NCBI GenBank assembly: GCA_023213315.1
Contig: JAKCPI010012595.1
Span: forward strand, 1-64,000
Source of the DNA: Euborellia annulipes
Lineage: Eukaryota; Arthropoda; Insecta; Dermaptera; Anisolabididae
Length of the DNA: 64,000 nt
Direction of reading: 5' to 3'
The translations under genes were made by a program, and so were the position numbers. Of the stretch, positions 45,701-50,500 are shown piece by piece. Every line of letters starts with the position of its first letter. Position 1 is the stretch's first letter. The notes beneath the pieces are model-generated. The model did no database searches. It had not been told where the DNA came from and saw nothing but the letters and a program-made list of their open reading frames with translations.

Positions 45701-47447
45701 TAGAGGTTAATCCATTCGTGTCCATCTCAAGGCCAAAACATGAATTATAAAAACATTTTTACCCGGAAAAACAAAAGCTTGATGGATCAATTTAATAAAA
45801 TGAAATGCAAGTTTTTCTTATAAAGGTAACAACAATAGGCTAAGAAATTATTATTTACACTAGGCCTACAGGTTAGCTCAGGGGCCCACATCTTGTGGGT
45901 ACGTATGGCGACAACGAGCTGCCCGAGCTGGGACAGGCAGTCCTTCAGATCTTTATTATTATTTTGGACCCGGGCGCAAGTTTATCTAGGTCCCTGATTA
46001 CATCCCTGGCAGTCAATGTTAATATTTTTTTTTAGAAAGAAATTTTCTCACAAAAAGAAATTGGAAATAAAGAAAGATTAAAGTAAATGTAAATTTGCAA
46101 ACCGTGTACACTGTACAGTATGTATTCTTTTAATTTTTATTACAATGCAAATTAAGATCTAATCGTCTTGAAAATCTTAAAAAACGAGGTCTATTAATTA
46201 TCAGTCAATGTTCAACTAGTAGAGCAGAACGTAAAAATGAAAATTTACAAGATTCCATTAACATTTGATGGCAGCAGCAACTTTCGATTTTCAAAGAGAG
46301 GAAATTATAAAAGCATCTTTTATTTATAAAAGTTAAATAAAATTTGAATTTATCCAAGAATAAAGGAAAAGACTATCTATAAAAATAAATTTAACAAAGA
46401 AAATTTCTATCCTATTTCTAAATAAATACAGTAGAAAGAATATTAAAAGATTTGTTAATGGATCTCGACCTTTCAATAAATTTCAGGAAGTGAGACGCAA
46501 AAGAAATTAAACAAATTTTCTTTTCACAAAAAAATAATTATTAATTAATTATAACACTTTTTTTGTCTATTCATTTGTTCGGTTTTGACACAATCAATAA
46601 AATCTTTTTTGATATAATTTAAATACTCCAATTAAAAACTCTTGGTAGTTTAAAAATTTTTCAAATTTATCATTACTGTGTATGAAATTTTAAAAAGTTT
46701 TGTTTCACGAAAGTAATCTGATTTTGATTTTAAAATAATTTTATAAAACATATTTTTTTTTTAGTCCTTTTGGCTATTTCTTTTTTGAATGAGCTAATTA
46801 ATAACCATTATAATTTTAAAAGATTAGGGAATTGACTATTTCCAAACCTATATAACTCCATGGGACAGAATCTCAGCAATATTTTTAAAAGAAATAAAAA
46901 TTTGAAAGTAAAAATATATTTCTTTCATAATCCAATGCTTTGTATTTGAAAAACATTTAAAATTCCATTACCAACAAAGATCTACATCGGAATTTTATAC
47001 GAATAAATTATATCAGAATTACCGTCAGAAGACATTTTATATTTAAGAATATTTCATGTCTCATAAAATAGAAAAAAAAATATTTTTTATACCTTTTGTT
47101 AGAAGTTGTATAATGGTATAATACTTCAATTCATTTTTTTTTTTCATTAACCAAACAGTAATTTTGAATGTATATTGCGAAAAGTGAAAGGAGTCATTCA
47201 CCCCAAATAAATAAATTATATATATATATATATATATATTCGCATAAAAAGAAGAATGTGGAATGATTGTATAATAGTAAACGCCTGAAGAAACGTTTTG
47301 CATGAATAGAGAAGGGGGGAGGATGGAGGGGAGAGAAAAAAACTCACCGTCACTGCTGCATCGTGAGTCCACCTTCCGTCTCTTGAGCTTCAGGTCTTGG
47401 AAGAGACTCATCGTGTCCAAATCACACGGAGTGCGTGTCAGGGTCAT
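10601..47447 (-). CDS. Hr4: Nuclear hormone receptor HR4 (NR6A/GCNF-like), 12 coding exons
   Basis: Coding exons in transcript order are 47447-47348, 28187-28064, 27870-26791, 24542-24394, 21255-21194, 17306-17121, 14883-14749, 13465-13337, 13220-13056, 12831-12666, 11082-10952 and 10681-10601. All introns are GT-AG and all phases match. They total 2508 bases, giving 835 residues and a TAG stop. The N-terminal box ([17 protein letters not shown], from Met13) and the DNA-binding domain (416-484) are typical of arthropod HR4. The zinc ligands are C416, C419, C433, C436, C452, C458, C468 and C471, and the P-box is CEGCKG. A C-terminal extension runs to about residue 513, an Ala-run hinge follows, and the ligand-binding domain covers about 568-835. 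HR4 is a nuclear transcription factor of the ecdysone cascade in insects; here that role is inferred from family. VKQE at 89-92 is a SUMO-type site. The gene is intact, with no frameshift or internal stop. The non-coding first exon(s) are not placed. Confidence 0.93.
10682..10951 (-). other. HR4 intron 11 (270 bp)
   Basis: A phase-0 intron, donor GTATTT and acceptor GTTGAAG. No internal feature seen. Confidence 0.88.
10952..11082 (-). CDS. Hr4: HR4 coding exon 11: ligand-binding domain
   Basis: The exon is 131 bases (acceptor GTTTTAG, donor GGAG|GTATTT). It completes Ala766 and encodes residues 767-809. The peptide includes the conserved [16 protein letters not shown] and [11 protein letters not shown]. 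It was found by joining phases rather than as an obvious ORF. Confidence 0.95.
11160..11245 (-). repeat. Third repeat family fragment (CTAGCGCTTTATA type)
   Basis: Matches, in reverse, the segment that flanks 37713-37785 and the one at 60850-60925 (GAGAGTGGTAAACAGG, GTGAGTGGCTAG). Family class unknown. Confidence 0.5.
11530..11889 (+). mobile_element. MITE copy interrupted by a SINE
   Basis: Flanks of the SINE at 11582-11788 match the intact MITE at 12092-12271 (shared TTTAATTTTGTACAGTTTAT and AGATATATTTTGAAATATTT-like core). The 3' end ATGACGCCACTG is at 11889. The left end is unclear. Confidence 0.6.
11582..11788 (-). mobile_element. SINE (family 1), 5'-truncated, minus strand
   Basis: Target duplication GTAGATATAT at 11572-11581 and 11789-11798. 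On the minus strand it reads from GGCAGTCCGATG through ATGCCTGGACCCC, CGGTTATCG and GAGTTGCC-like segments to a T-rich (A tail) end. The tRNA-like head is missing. Confidence 0.8.
12092..12271 (+). mobile_element. Complete 180-bp MITE (hAT type)
   Basis: Ends are CAGTGGTGTCATTTTA and AATGACGACGCCTC, with a perfect 8-bp target duplication TAACGGAT at 12084-12091 and 12272-12279. It is the uninterrupted relative of the SINE-split copy 500 bases away. Confidence 0.85.
12292..12471 (+). mobile_element. tRNA-derived SINE (family 2)
   Basis: The head has A-box-like GTGGCTCAGAG and B-box-like GGGTTCGCTTC. The body includes CAATTGAATTGGCTA and AGATGCCGAAAAAGAC, with an A-rich tail. Related copies lie at 56353-56518 and, degraded, at 16400-16545. 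Confidence 0.7.
12666..12831 (-). CDS. Hr4: HR4 coding exon 10: ligand-binding domain
   Basis: The exon is 166 bases, residues 711-765 plus one base. The acceptor is TTTCAG and the donor CAAG|GTGAG. The peptide runs [20 protein letters not shown] to [12 protein letters not shown]. It corresponds to helices 7-10 of the ligand-binding domain and is highly conserved in HR4. Confidence 0.95.
12832..13055 (-). other. HR4 intron 9 (224 bp)
   Basis: A phase-0 intron, donor GTACCT and acceptor TTTCAG. AT-rich, no internal feature seen. Confidence 0.9.
13056..13220 (-). CDS. Hr4: HR4 coding exon 9: ligand-binding domain
   Basis: The exon is 165 bases, 55 codons (656-710), phase 0. The acceptor is TTCCAG and the donor CAG|GTACCT. 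The peptide begins [22 protein letters not shown], the strongly conserved helix 4/5 region. It passes through a polar loop ([16 protein letters not shown]) that is likely the variable insert between helices, and ends SANLITLQ. Confidence 0.95.
13221..13336 (-). other. HR4 intron 8 (116 bp)
   Basis: A short phase-0 intron, donor GTATAT and acceptor TTCCAG. No internal feature seen. Confidence 0.9.
13337..13465 (-). CDS. Hr4: HR4 coding exon 8: ligand-binding domain
   Basis: The exon is 129 bases, 43 codons (613-655), phase 0. The acceptor is TTTACAG and the donor GAG|GTATAT. The peptide runs [10 protein letters not shown] to [17 protein letters not shown]. It is the first part of the nuclear-receptor ligand-binding signature, which continues in the next exon. 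Confidence 0.95.
13780..14029. mobile_element. Non-autonomous hAT element, 250 bp
   Basis: Same family as 6574-6835. The target duplication is ATTAGAGC at 13772-13779 and CTTAGAGC at 14030-14037 (7 of 8 match). Ends are CAAGAGCTGATAC and GGATCCGCTCTTG. Confidence 0.85.
14200..14478 (-). mobile_element. Full-length tRNA-derived SINE (family 1), minus strand
   Basis: Target duplication CATCTTTTTCA at 14189-14199 and 14479-14489. The minus-strand head reads GCCCTCGGGGCTTGGTGTAG with an A box (TGGTGTAGGGGTTAG) and a B box (GGGTTCGGACC). The body and tail (GAATGAGAAAAAAGTGTGAA then a poly-A) match the other copies. It is the best full-length copy in the gene. Confidence 0.88.
14749..14883 (-). 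CDS. Hr4: HR4 coding exon 7: start of ligand-binding domain
   Basis: The exon is 135 bases, 45 codons (568-612), phase 0 at both ends. The acceptor is CCTGTGCAG at 14884 and above; the donor is CGG|GTAAAT. The peptide begins [18 protein letters not shown] and ends [11 protein letters not shown], the first helices of the HR4 ligand-binding domain. The open frame extends upstream of the acceptor for about 20 codons, but that part is intron: it has no family match and would break the join to exon 6. Confidence 0.93.
15360..15577. mobile_element. Short inverted-repeat element
   Basis: The left AGCGGTTCCAGGGAAGGGGG is mirrored by the right TCCTAGAACCGCCATTG. Flanks TCAATTTA and CATTGATT are themselves mirrored. 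This is a hAT-like or foldback MITE; no clean target duplication. Confidence 0.5.
16400..16545 (-). mobile_element. Degraded SINE (family 2), minus strand
   Basis: The minus strand shows GGGACGGGGTCTAAATGGCC and GATGCTAAAAAAGAC-like segments shared with 56353-56518. The head retains GGGTTCTCATCCC, a mutated B box. Confidence 0.5.
17121..17306 (-). CDS. Hr4: HR4 coding exon 6: hinge
   Basis: The exon is 186 bases, 62 codons (506-567), phase 0 at both ends. It begins after GTGAAG with VKYKKHKK, the conserved basic end of the C-terminal extension. It then carries an eight-Ala run (526-533) and ends LTNPSE at a GAG|GTAATC donor. Reading on through this donor stays open to a second GT (after 17066), which is a better 5' splice consensus but gives the wrong phase for the next exon. 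The GAG|GTAATC choice lets LTNPSE join VVHLRQRL as in the family. Confidence 0.9.
17690..17795 (-). pseudogene. Possible retroelement integrase C-terminal relic
   Basis: One minus-strand frame reads [12 protein letters not shown], then [18 protein letters not shown]. The GD-x-V-x-V-R-x-YR pattern resembles the C-terminal domain of Ty3/gypsy-type integrases. It is short, isolated and lacks catalytic motifs, so it is at best a relic. Confidence 0.3.
19123..19520. mobile_element. hAT-like element nested in the foldback loop
   Basis: Ends CAGGGGCGCGGAAC and GTTCCGGCGCCTATG are inverted repeats. The interior is AT-rich with C/G runs near both ends. No clear 8-bp target duplication was found. Confidence 0.5.
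19802..19836 (+). ncRNA. Hammerhead-like core in the 18.8-19.9 kb foldback
   Basis: TTGAAGA, T, GGC-A-GGG, loop TGGAT, CCC-A-GCC, GAAAC, GTT. Stem II has a symmetric A-A mismatch. No stem I arm seen. Confidence 0.4.
20385..20545 (-). mobile_element. Degraded SINE (family 1), minus strand
   Basis: Retains GTCTTTTCGGCACTTAGG, a CTGCCTAGGGTCCGAAC-like segment and CCTCTAACCCCT in the expected order. Flanks are not recognisable. Confidence 0.5.
21194..21255 (-). CDS. Hr4: HR4 coding exon 5: C-terminal extension of the DNA-binding domain
   Basis: This 62-base exon is too short and too GC-rich to stand out as an ORF. It has acceptor GTTTCAG and donor CAAG|GTATAG. It completes Ala485 and encodes [20 protein letters not shown] (486-505). 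That is the conserved HR4/NR6A extension following the second zinc finger, which in this family contributes to half-site binding. Phase 1 to phase 0 fits both neighbours. Confidence 0.95.
22654..22689 (+). ncRNA. Hammerhead-like core (relic)
   Basis: TGAAGA, then T, a GGT...ACC stem, GAAAC, the triplet GTC and GATG. Stem II is short and imperfect, and no matching stem I arm is visible. Confidence 0.35.
23366..23404 (-). ncRNA. Hammerhead-like core, minus strand
   Basis: On the minus strand: ATGATGA, T, GGTCG, loop TTTATA, CGACC, GAAAC, GTC, GCTG. Stem II is a perfect 5-bp pair. The mate 23504-23540 lies in inverted orientation, so the pair forms a foldback. Confidence 0.45.
23504..23540 (+). 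ncRNA. Hammerhead-like core, mate of 23366-23404
   Basis: TGAAGA, T, an imperfect GGTC...CC hairpin, GAAAT, GTC, GCTG. It shares the GTCGCTGT(A/G)GG tail with its inverted mate. Confidence 0.4.
23721..24047. mobile_element. Foldback element with a hammerhead-like core in each arm
   Basis: Two arms of about 140 bases (23721-23862 and about 23896-24047) are nearly perfect inverted copies around a centre at 23879. The centre also has a nested palindrome built on TACATGTATTAGAATGT and a local tandem duplication. Each arm contains CACTTCTGATGATGACAAGG followed by the GAAA and AUC core. Confidence 0.85.
23921..23964 (+). ncRNA. Hammerhead-ribozyme-like motif, well formed
   Basis: CACTT (stem I, 23921-23925), CTGATGA (926-932), one extra T, GACAA-GGAA-TTGTC (stem II, 934-947), GAAA (948-951), TAC-GTA (short stem III), triplet ATC ending 23959, and AAGTG (stem I partner, 960-964). 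This is the order and content of a type I hammerhead with a minimal stem III. The one deviation is the extra T between CTGATGA and stem II. The left arm has the same motif on the minus strand at 23794-23837. Confidence 0.55.
24394..24542 (-). CDS. Hr4: HR4 coding exon 4: DNA-binding domain core
   Basis: The exon is 149 bases (acceptor GATTGCAG, donor CAAG|GTAAGG) and encodes residues 435-484. It supplies C436, the recognition-helix residues [15 protein letters not shown], and all four ligands of zinc finger 2 (C452, C458, C468, C471), followed by [12 protein letters not shown]. This is the most conserved part of the gene and matches HR4/GCNF receptors rather than other NR groups. Confidence 0.96.
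24543..26790 (-). other. HR4 intron 3, splitting zinc finger 1
   Basis: This 2.25-kb intron interrupts the DNA-binding domain between the two bases GG and the A of Gly435, just before the fourth zinc-ligand cysteine. It contains the octamer and palindrome block at 25594-25660 and a tRNA-like repeat fragment near 25250-25320. The rest is AT-rich with no other structure seen. Confidence 0.9.
25594..25660. promoter_or_regulatory. Palindrome and octamer block in HR4 intron 3
   Basis: ATTGCCGT-GCA-ACGGCAAT (25594-25612) is a perfect inverted repeat. Thirty bases on, 25643-25660 is a near-palindrome containing the perfect POU octamer ATTTGCAT (25645-25652). It lies in apparently single-copy sequence in the DNA-binding-domain intron. 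This is a candidate enhancer core; bound factors are inferred from motif only. Confidence 0.4.
26791..27870 (-). CDS. Hr4: HR4 coding exon 3: low-complexity N-terminal region and start of zinc finger 1
   Basis: The exon is 1080 bases. It encodes residues 76-434 and the first two bases of Gly435. It begins at a TTTGCAG acceptor and ends at GAAGG|GTCAGT. In order it carries a SUMO-type VKQE (89-92), a Gly run (about 104-109), Pro runs (118-123), a Ser run (183-187), a long Pro/Gln/His-rich tract (about 298-338), an acidic stretch (405-411), and the first half of zinc finger 1 with C416, C419 and C433. Base composition is far more GC-rich than the surroundings, as expected for the only long coding exon. 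Open frames on the plus strand here are shadows. Confidence 0.95.
27871..28063 (-). other. HR4 intron 2 (193 bp)
   Basis: A short phase-2 intron with donor GTATG and acceptor TTTGCAG. It joins AG to G to make Arg75. No internal feature seen. Confidence 0.9.
28064..28187 (-). CDS. Hr4: HR4 coding exon 2
   Basis: The exon is 124 bases, with acceptor TTTCAG at 28188 and above and donor AAAG|GTATG at 28064. It completes Gly34, encodes residues 35-74 and starts Arg75. It continues the conserved N-terminal stretch ([12 protein letters not shown]) into a Pro/Ser-rich segment. An in-frame ATG inside it (the Met of SSPDMVGP) could serve as the start for a transcript lacking coding exon 1. Confidence 0.9.
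28437..28720. promoter_or_regulatory. Candidate intronic enhancer near the end of HR4 intron 1
   Basis: About 280 bases of mixed composition lie 250 bases upstream of coding exon 2. They carry homeodomain-type sites (TTAATTAG, TAATTGATTT, AATCGATGG, TGATTGATTG) and a repeated CAAGGCTGT(C/T)CC at about 28451 and 28580. No repeat family in the window matches it. No coding potential seen. Confidence 0.35.
31500..31650 (+). mobile_element. Inverted-repeat element with a degraded hammerhead-like core
   Basis: Ends GGAGAAATAAGGCAGCCGAA and TTCGACTGCCTAATTTCTAC are inverted repeats of about 25 bases. Inside, 31556-31582 reads CTGAAGAATCGGCC, then GCGACGTCG where the other copies have GAAACGTC. Confidence 0.55.
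31730..31960. repeat. Cluster of TTAACG/CGTTAA motifs
   Basis: TTAACGTC, GCGTTAA, TTAACGCC, GTTAAC and TTAACGCTG recur within about 230 bases of HR4 intron 1, together with several more GTTAA half-motifs. The type of element is unknown. Confidence 0.4.
33000..33062 (+). repeat. Long poly-A tract
   Basis: Nearly continuous A for about 50 bases with a short T interruption. Possibly the tail of an old retroposed element; no body recognised. Confidence 0.7.
34980..35239. mobile_element. MITE copy at the left end of the composite insertion
   Basis: Starts CAGTGGTTTCCAAACTTTAT and ends GTTGGAAAACGCTG, inverted repeats with a few mismatches. The interior has ACGCCTCCC runs and CTTAGACTAGTCCGCGCCTC. 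Confidence 0.65.
35353..35398 (+). ncRNA. Hammerhead-ribozyme-like motif with perfect stems I and II
   Basis: AACAGCT (353-359) pairs with AGCTGTT (392-398). Between them are CCGAGGA (one change from CUGANGA), T, GGCTTT-GACC-AAAGCC (perfect 6-bp stem II, 368-383), GAAAC and the GTC triplet (389-391). A diverged inverted partner lies at 35309-35345, making a small foldback. Confidence 0.5.
35490..35745. repeat. Dispersed repeat with AGAGAAAGTAA edge
   Basis: Related segments at 57545-57760, 53620-54065 and 890-1230 share TAAATATAAAATTTCAACCT, GGACCTCAAAACGTGT and a terminal GGTAAGAGAAAGTA. Class unknown. Confidence 0.5.
36316..36499 (+). mobile_element. SINE (family 1), 5'-truncated
   Basis: Runs from GGCAGTCCGA through ATGCCTGGACCCCC, GAGTTGCCGAAAAGACTGTG and GAATGAGAAAAAAGTGTGAA to a poly-A tail. 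The head is missing. Confidence 0.75.
36704..36855 (-). promoter_or_regulatory. Candidate alternative HR4 promoter and non-coding first exon
   Basis: On the minus strand an arthropod-type initiator TCAGT (36855-36851) is followed by about 150 bases of locally GC-richer sequence, including the palindrome CAGGCGCGCCTG. A donor AAAG|GTAATT lies at 36704. No ATG precedes the donor, so a transcript from here would splice to coding exon 2 and could start at its internal Met. The block lies inside a larger transposon-like insertion (34980-37704), which weakens or complicates the idea. Confidence 0.3.
37170..37304 (-). mobile_element. SINE (family 1) 3' fragment, minus strand
   Basis: A T run, then CGGCAACTTAGGCCATATAAG, CGATAACCGTTATTAAG and GGGGTCCAGGCATTCTTATT, the reverse of the SINE body. 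Confidence 0.7.
37406..37704. mobile_element. MITE copy at the right end of the composite insertion
   Basis: Same family as 34980-35239, sharing AACGCCTCCCTTAAAA and CTTAGACTAGTCCGCGCCTC. The right end GTTTGGAAAACGCTG is intact. The left end is degraded, so its start is approximate. Confidence 0.6.
39585..40515. mobile_element. hAT-type non-autonomous element, 931 bp
   Basis: Ends CAGTGGTTCCCAACCTGG and GGTTGGGAACCACTG, with a perfect 8-bp target duplication CTTTAAAC at 39577-39584 and 40516-40523. GGGGGGCGAT runs lie inside both ends. A second hAT-like segment (about 40040-40347, related to 1-270) is nested in it. No transposase frame. Confidence 0.9.
41234..41733. mobile_element. hAT-type non-autonomous element, 500 bp
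   Basis: Ends CAAAGGTGTCCAAAC and GTTTGGACACCTCTG, with a perfect 8-bp target duplication TCGTAGAC at 41226-41233 and 41734-41741. CGGCCCGCGGGCC lies just inside the left end. No coding capacity. Confidence 0.9.
42766..42790 (+). repeat. Poly-A tract
   Basis: An uninterrupted A run of about 25 bases in HR4 intron 1. Confidence 0.7.
44870..44960. other. Mixed-composition block in HR4 intron 1
   Basis: A short block with two E-box-like CACCTG/CAGGTG sites and a GAGGTCACAG half-site, in otherwise AT-rich intron. No coding potential. Possibly regulatory. Confidence 0.25.
45658..45682 (+). repeat. AAT trinucleotide microsatellite
   Basis: Eight consecutive AAT units. Confidence 0.8.
45872..45940 (-). 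repeat. Dispersed repeat (CTCGTGGTCGCCATCC type)
   Basis: Inverted relative of segments at 30650-30710, 59800-59870, 60200-60240 and 62750-62800. Shared core GCTCGTGGTCGCCATCCACG, then GTACCCACAAG. Class unknown. Confidence 0.5.
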
Positions 47448-47452
47448 AATTC
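47348..47452 (-). CDS. Hr4: HR4 coding exon 1: N-terminal box with start codon
   Basis: The exon begins after a TTTTAG acceptor. Five untranslated bases precede the ATG at 47447-47445. It encodes 33 codons plus one base and ends in a consensus donor (G|GTGAGT) at 47348. The peptide contains [17 protein letters not shown] and SRCSSDG, the N-terminal signature of arthropod HR4. Met13 is a second possible start. Because the exon opens with an acceptor only 5 bases before the ATG, the cap site must be on another exon upstream (higher coordinate). Reading past the donor gives only AT-rich intron sequence. Confidence 0.9.
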
Positions 47453-47564
47453 CTAAAACAAAAACAATAACACAAAATATTAAAATTAATGTTTAGTTAA
47501 TTGGGTTGTTAGGGCAGTCATCTGGGATACACTTATTTTTGGATAAAATTGTTATTTTAAATTC

Positions 47565-47659
47565 AAATAACGGTTATCGTCAAGTCTTATATGGAGTTGT
47601 CGAAAAGACTGTGTTAGTGTGAGTGAGAAAAAAGTGTGTTAAAAAAAAAAAAAAAAAAA
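47565..47659 (+). mobile_element. SINE (family 1) 3' fragment
   Basis: CGGTTATCGTCAAGTCTTAT, GTTGTCGAAAAGACTGTG, GAGTGAGAAAAAAGTGTG and a poly-A tail. It lies about 110 bases upstream of the acceptor of HR4 coding exon 1. Confidence 0.65.
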
Positions 47660-48244
47660 CTGAGGAATAAAAAACAATTTAATAGTATAGTGTATGACAT
47701 CTTTAATAATTCTAATTGATTAGTTTGTTTATTATTTATATCATTCTCAATTAGACTAGCTCTCGAAATAGAAGAACTGTCAACTCACCTTGAAGCGTTT
47801 GTCAACAAAAATTTGTAACGATCATCGTAACAAATTAATAAATGAAATAATTATTTAAAAAATTTTAGTTAGTTTTAACTTGTTTTTTTTTTTTTTTTTT
47901 TTTGTTTTATTTTTCTAGTCTTTTACTCTTTTTTTTTTTATTTCTCAGCTTCCAAGACTATTTAGGGATTATTGACACATGTATGTATTAAATTAATATT
48001 TGTAACGATGTCAAGCAGGCTCACGTTTTTTTTTTTTTTTTTAATATTATTCCTCAACAAAAACAATCTAAAATTAATTAACAAAAACTATGAATAAAAA
48101 TAAAAATTATCAATAATTAATAGCCTACGATTTCAAGATATTTTTAACAATATAGTCTAGTAAATAAGAGCATTCCAAGTTTTTCCTGAGTTTGTATTAT
48201 AGTACAAAAATTTTGAAAAAAAAAAAAAAATGTTCCATAATAAA

Positions 48245-48338
48245 AAAAAATCTGGTGTGATTGGCGCACAGCACACAAATTTCTTTTACCCTTCGGTAAG
48301 AGAAAGTTGTGCACCGTGCTGGTCACACCAGATTTTTT
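48245..48338. mobile_element. Short palindromic element (CTGGTGTGA type)
   Basis: AAAAAATCTGGTGTGA and TCACACCAGATTTTTT are inverted repeats closing a second imperfect stem around GTAAGAGAAAGTTGTG. Copies at 58721-58803 and 51931-51970. The same CACACCAGATT occurs in the hAT family of 6574-6835. Confidence 0.6.
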
Positions 48339-48468
48339 GTGTCGAGATATATTTAGTTTCCCATAGCACCTTAGTTTCAAACTTGCATTTTAAATGTTGA
48401 CTACTTGAAATAAACTATGGTTATTTTTCAAAATTTTAATCTCATATTTGGACATTTTATACACAATA

Positions 48469-49705
48469 TACCAGGGGAACATAAACATTTGCACCCTAAC
48501 AGGTTTGCAAGACGCCTCAGTTAGGCGCCCAATCGACTCACTACTACATATGCAGTCTCTGTGTGAATTTCCTGAGCTAGGGTTCTAAGGGTCTTTTATG
48601 ATAGACCATAAACCAACCCTTTTGAACAATCTATATAGCGATATAGCGTAGCCTTTTCATATCAAATGAATTTGATCTCAAATTAATAGAATTTCAACAT
48701 TTTAATTAATCTTATCTTCTTATTTGGAAAAAATTAACTTATTTCACAATTTGAACGAAACTTGTGTCCCAATTTTTAGTAAAATTTTTCCGATATCTAT
48801 AGACCTTTAAAACCAGGTAATAATATCTCGGGCCGTTAAAATATTCTTATTTATATTCTTAAAAAAAAACTGTTATTTCGGATTTTTGTAACGAGAGGTC
48901 TTACAACATAGAATGTGGCATGTTCAGACAATAGATAAAATTTAAATAAAATAAGAGAAAGTAAAAATTTGCGAATTCTTCTTTCTATCTCTCAATGCAA
49001 GAAGCCAGATGCCAGATCGATGAAATTTAATAAATAATTCTAGCCCTAAAATTGGAGATCTGTTTCAAATTTTGTAGTAAATACTTCAACCGGAAGTAGG
49101 CCTACTTTACCTAAGATTATAGAAGTATTTTAAAAATGTAATATTTTTAGTAAAGAAAGTGAGAAAGAAATGCACTTCTCTTTTGAGTAGCAAAGTGGCG
49201 AAAATATATTTCAATTCTTTGCTATCGATTCTGGCCTATTAATTTGTTGCCCGGCTATTTAAATGTATGGTATATGTTTATAAAACTTTCAAACCCTTCT
49301 TACCAAGAATGGAATTAGGCCACTTTCAAAATTAATAACCAGATTAAAATATTTTTAAAAGGTAATTTTTATAATCTTAGGTAAAGTACTAACTACTTCC
49401 GGTTGAAGTATTGTAATTACTCCAAAATTTGAAACAGATATACAATTTTAGGGTTAGAATTATTTACTAAATTTCACCGATTTGCTACTTGCATTGCGAG
49501 ATAGAGAGAGGAATTCGCAAATTTTTATTTAAAATCTATCTATTTTCCAAAGGGATAGTTTATGGTTCTTCATAAAATACCCTCAGAACCCTAGCTCAGG
49601 TAAATTCACACAGAACTGCATATGTAGTGGTGAGTCGATTGGGCTGCCTAACTAGTAGGCGTCTTGCAAACCTGTTAGGGTGCAAATGTTTATTTCCCCA
49701 TGGTA
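48469..49705. mobile_element. Long foldback element, 1.24 kb
   Basis: Ends TACCAGGGGAA and TTCCCCATGGTA. The left segments 48469-48640 and 48936-49135 are inverted copies of 49551-49705 and 49355-49545, sharing AACAGGTTTGCAAGACGCCT and CTTCAACCGGAAGTAG. The left arm has about 290 extra bases. No protein encoded. Confidence 0.75.
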
Positions 49706-50159
49706 GAATCCTAAATAAATACAAAATTTCATAAGAATTGGAAAAAAAAAATTTTAAATGCGTAATAATTATTGGGTATACCTACGCGTTTTTATAAAAT
49801 TTTTATTTTACTATTGTTCCGAAAAAAAGTTAGGCGTATCATCCCTACTCCTGGCTCCTTTGATAAGTTTTTTTTTTTTATATTTATTTTTGGCTTGATA
49901 AATTATAGATATGTTATAGCTATTGTAACGATGCAACTCACTTCATTTCTAACTCAATAATAATATTCTAAACTGCATAATTTTTTTAAAGGTGAAGATG
50001 AGACTTTTATAGACAGAAACATCCATTTAAATAGCTATAAATAAAATTATTAAATCTCCTCACGTTTCAAGTCGATTTGTTTTTACTAGTGTGGTTTGTT
50101 AAGAAGGACGCACGGACACGGTGAAAAGAAAAATTTTACATAATAACAGAACAGCTTTT

Positions 50160-50500
50160 GTGTTTAGATAAATAGATATAGCGAAGAGAGAATGAGAGAG
50201 GCAAACACTTGTTTCGCAAAGGCTTTTTGCTCTTTCCAGGACAAGGGTTTCCGTATAGGACCTAAGAGAGGGTCAGCTTAGGTCAATATCAAAAAGACTA
50301 GACGGGGTCGTGGCGCAACTCGGGCCCTGGGCGATACTTTCCGTTCGGCTAATGTCAAAGCTCCATCGGCGAAATAAAAAACAAAAAAAAATATTCCTCT
50401 CTCTCGAGCAACTCTCCACTCCTCTCACTCTCTTCACTAAGAACAAGCTAGGCCAAGGCTCTTTCAATCAACAAAAAATAAACACAAGTGAAGAAAATTA
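50160..50500. other. Less AT-rich non-coding block upstream of HR4
   Basis: A block of mixed composition containing the DR4 site and pyrimidine/purine runs, with no credible protein on either strand. It is a candidate for the missing HR4 5' region, but I could not find a convincing initiator and donor pair on the minus strand. Confidence 0.3.
50270..50285 (+). promoter_or_regulatory. Candidate nuclear-receptor DR4 site upstream of HR4
   Basis: GGGTCA and AGGTCA are directly repeated with a 4-base spacer. The site is about 2.8 kb upstream of HR4 coding exon 1, in a 50.16-50.50 kb block with less AT-rich sequence. Direct repeats of this half-site are bound by several nuclear receptors; binding here is inferred. 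Confidence 0.35.

Larger units (their letters stand above)
28188..47347 (-). other. HR4 intron 1 (about 19 kb)
   Basis: This phase-1 intron begins at the donor after 47348 and ends at the TTTCAG acceptor before 28187. It contains most of the mobile elements annotated separately (hAT elements at 34980-37704, 39585-40515 and 41234-41733; SINE copies near 36.3 and 37.2 kb; a hammerhead-like foldback at 35309-35398). It also holds two blocks of less AT-rich, apparently single-copy sequence (28437-28720 and 44870-44960). No other protein-coding exon was recognised in it on either strand. Stretches such as 29.0-31.4, 32.4-33.6, 38.0-39.5, 41.8-44.0 and 45.0-47.3 kb show nothing beyond AT-rich sequence, homopolymers and repeat fragments. 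Confidence 0.85.
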
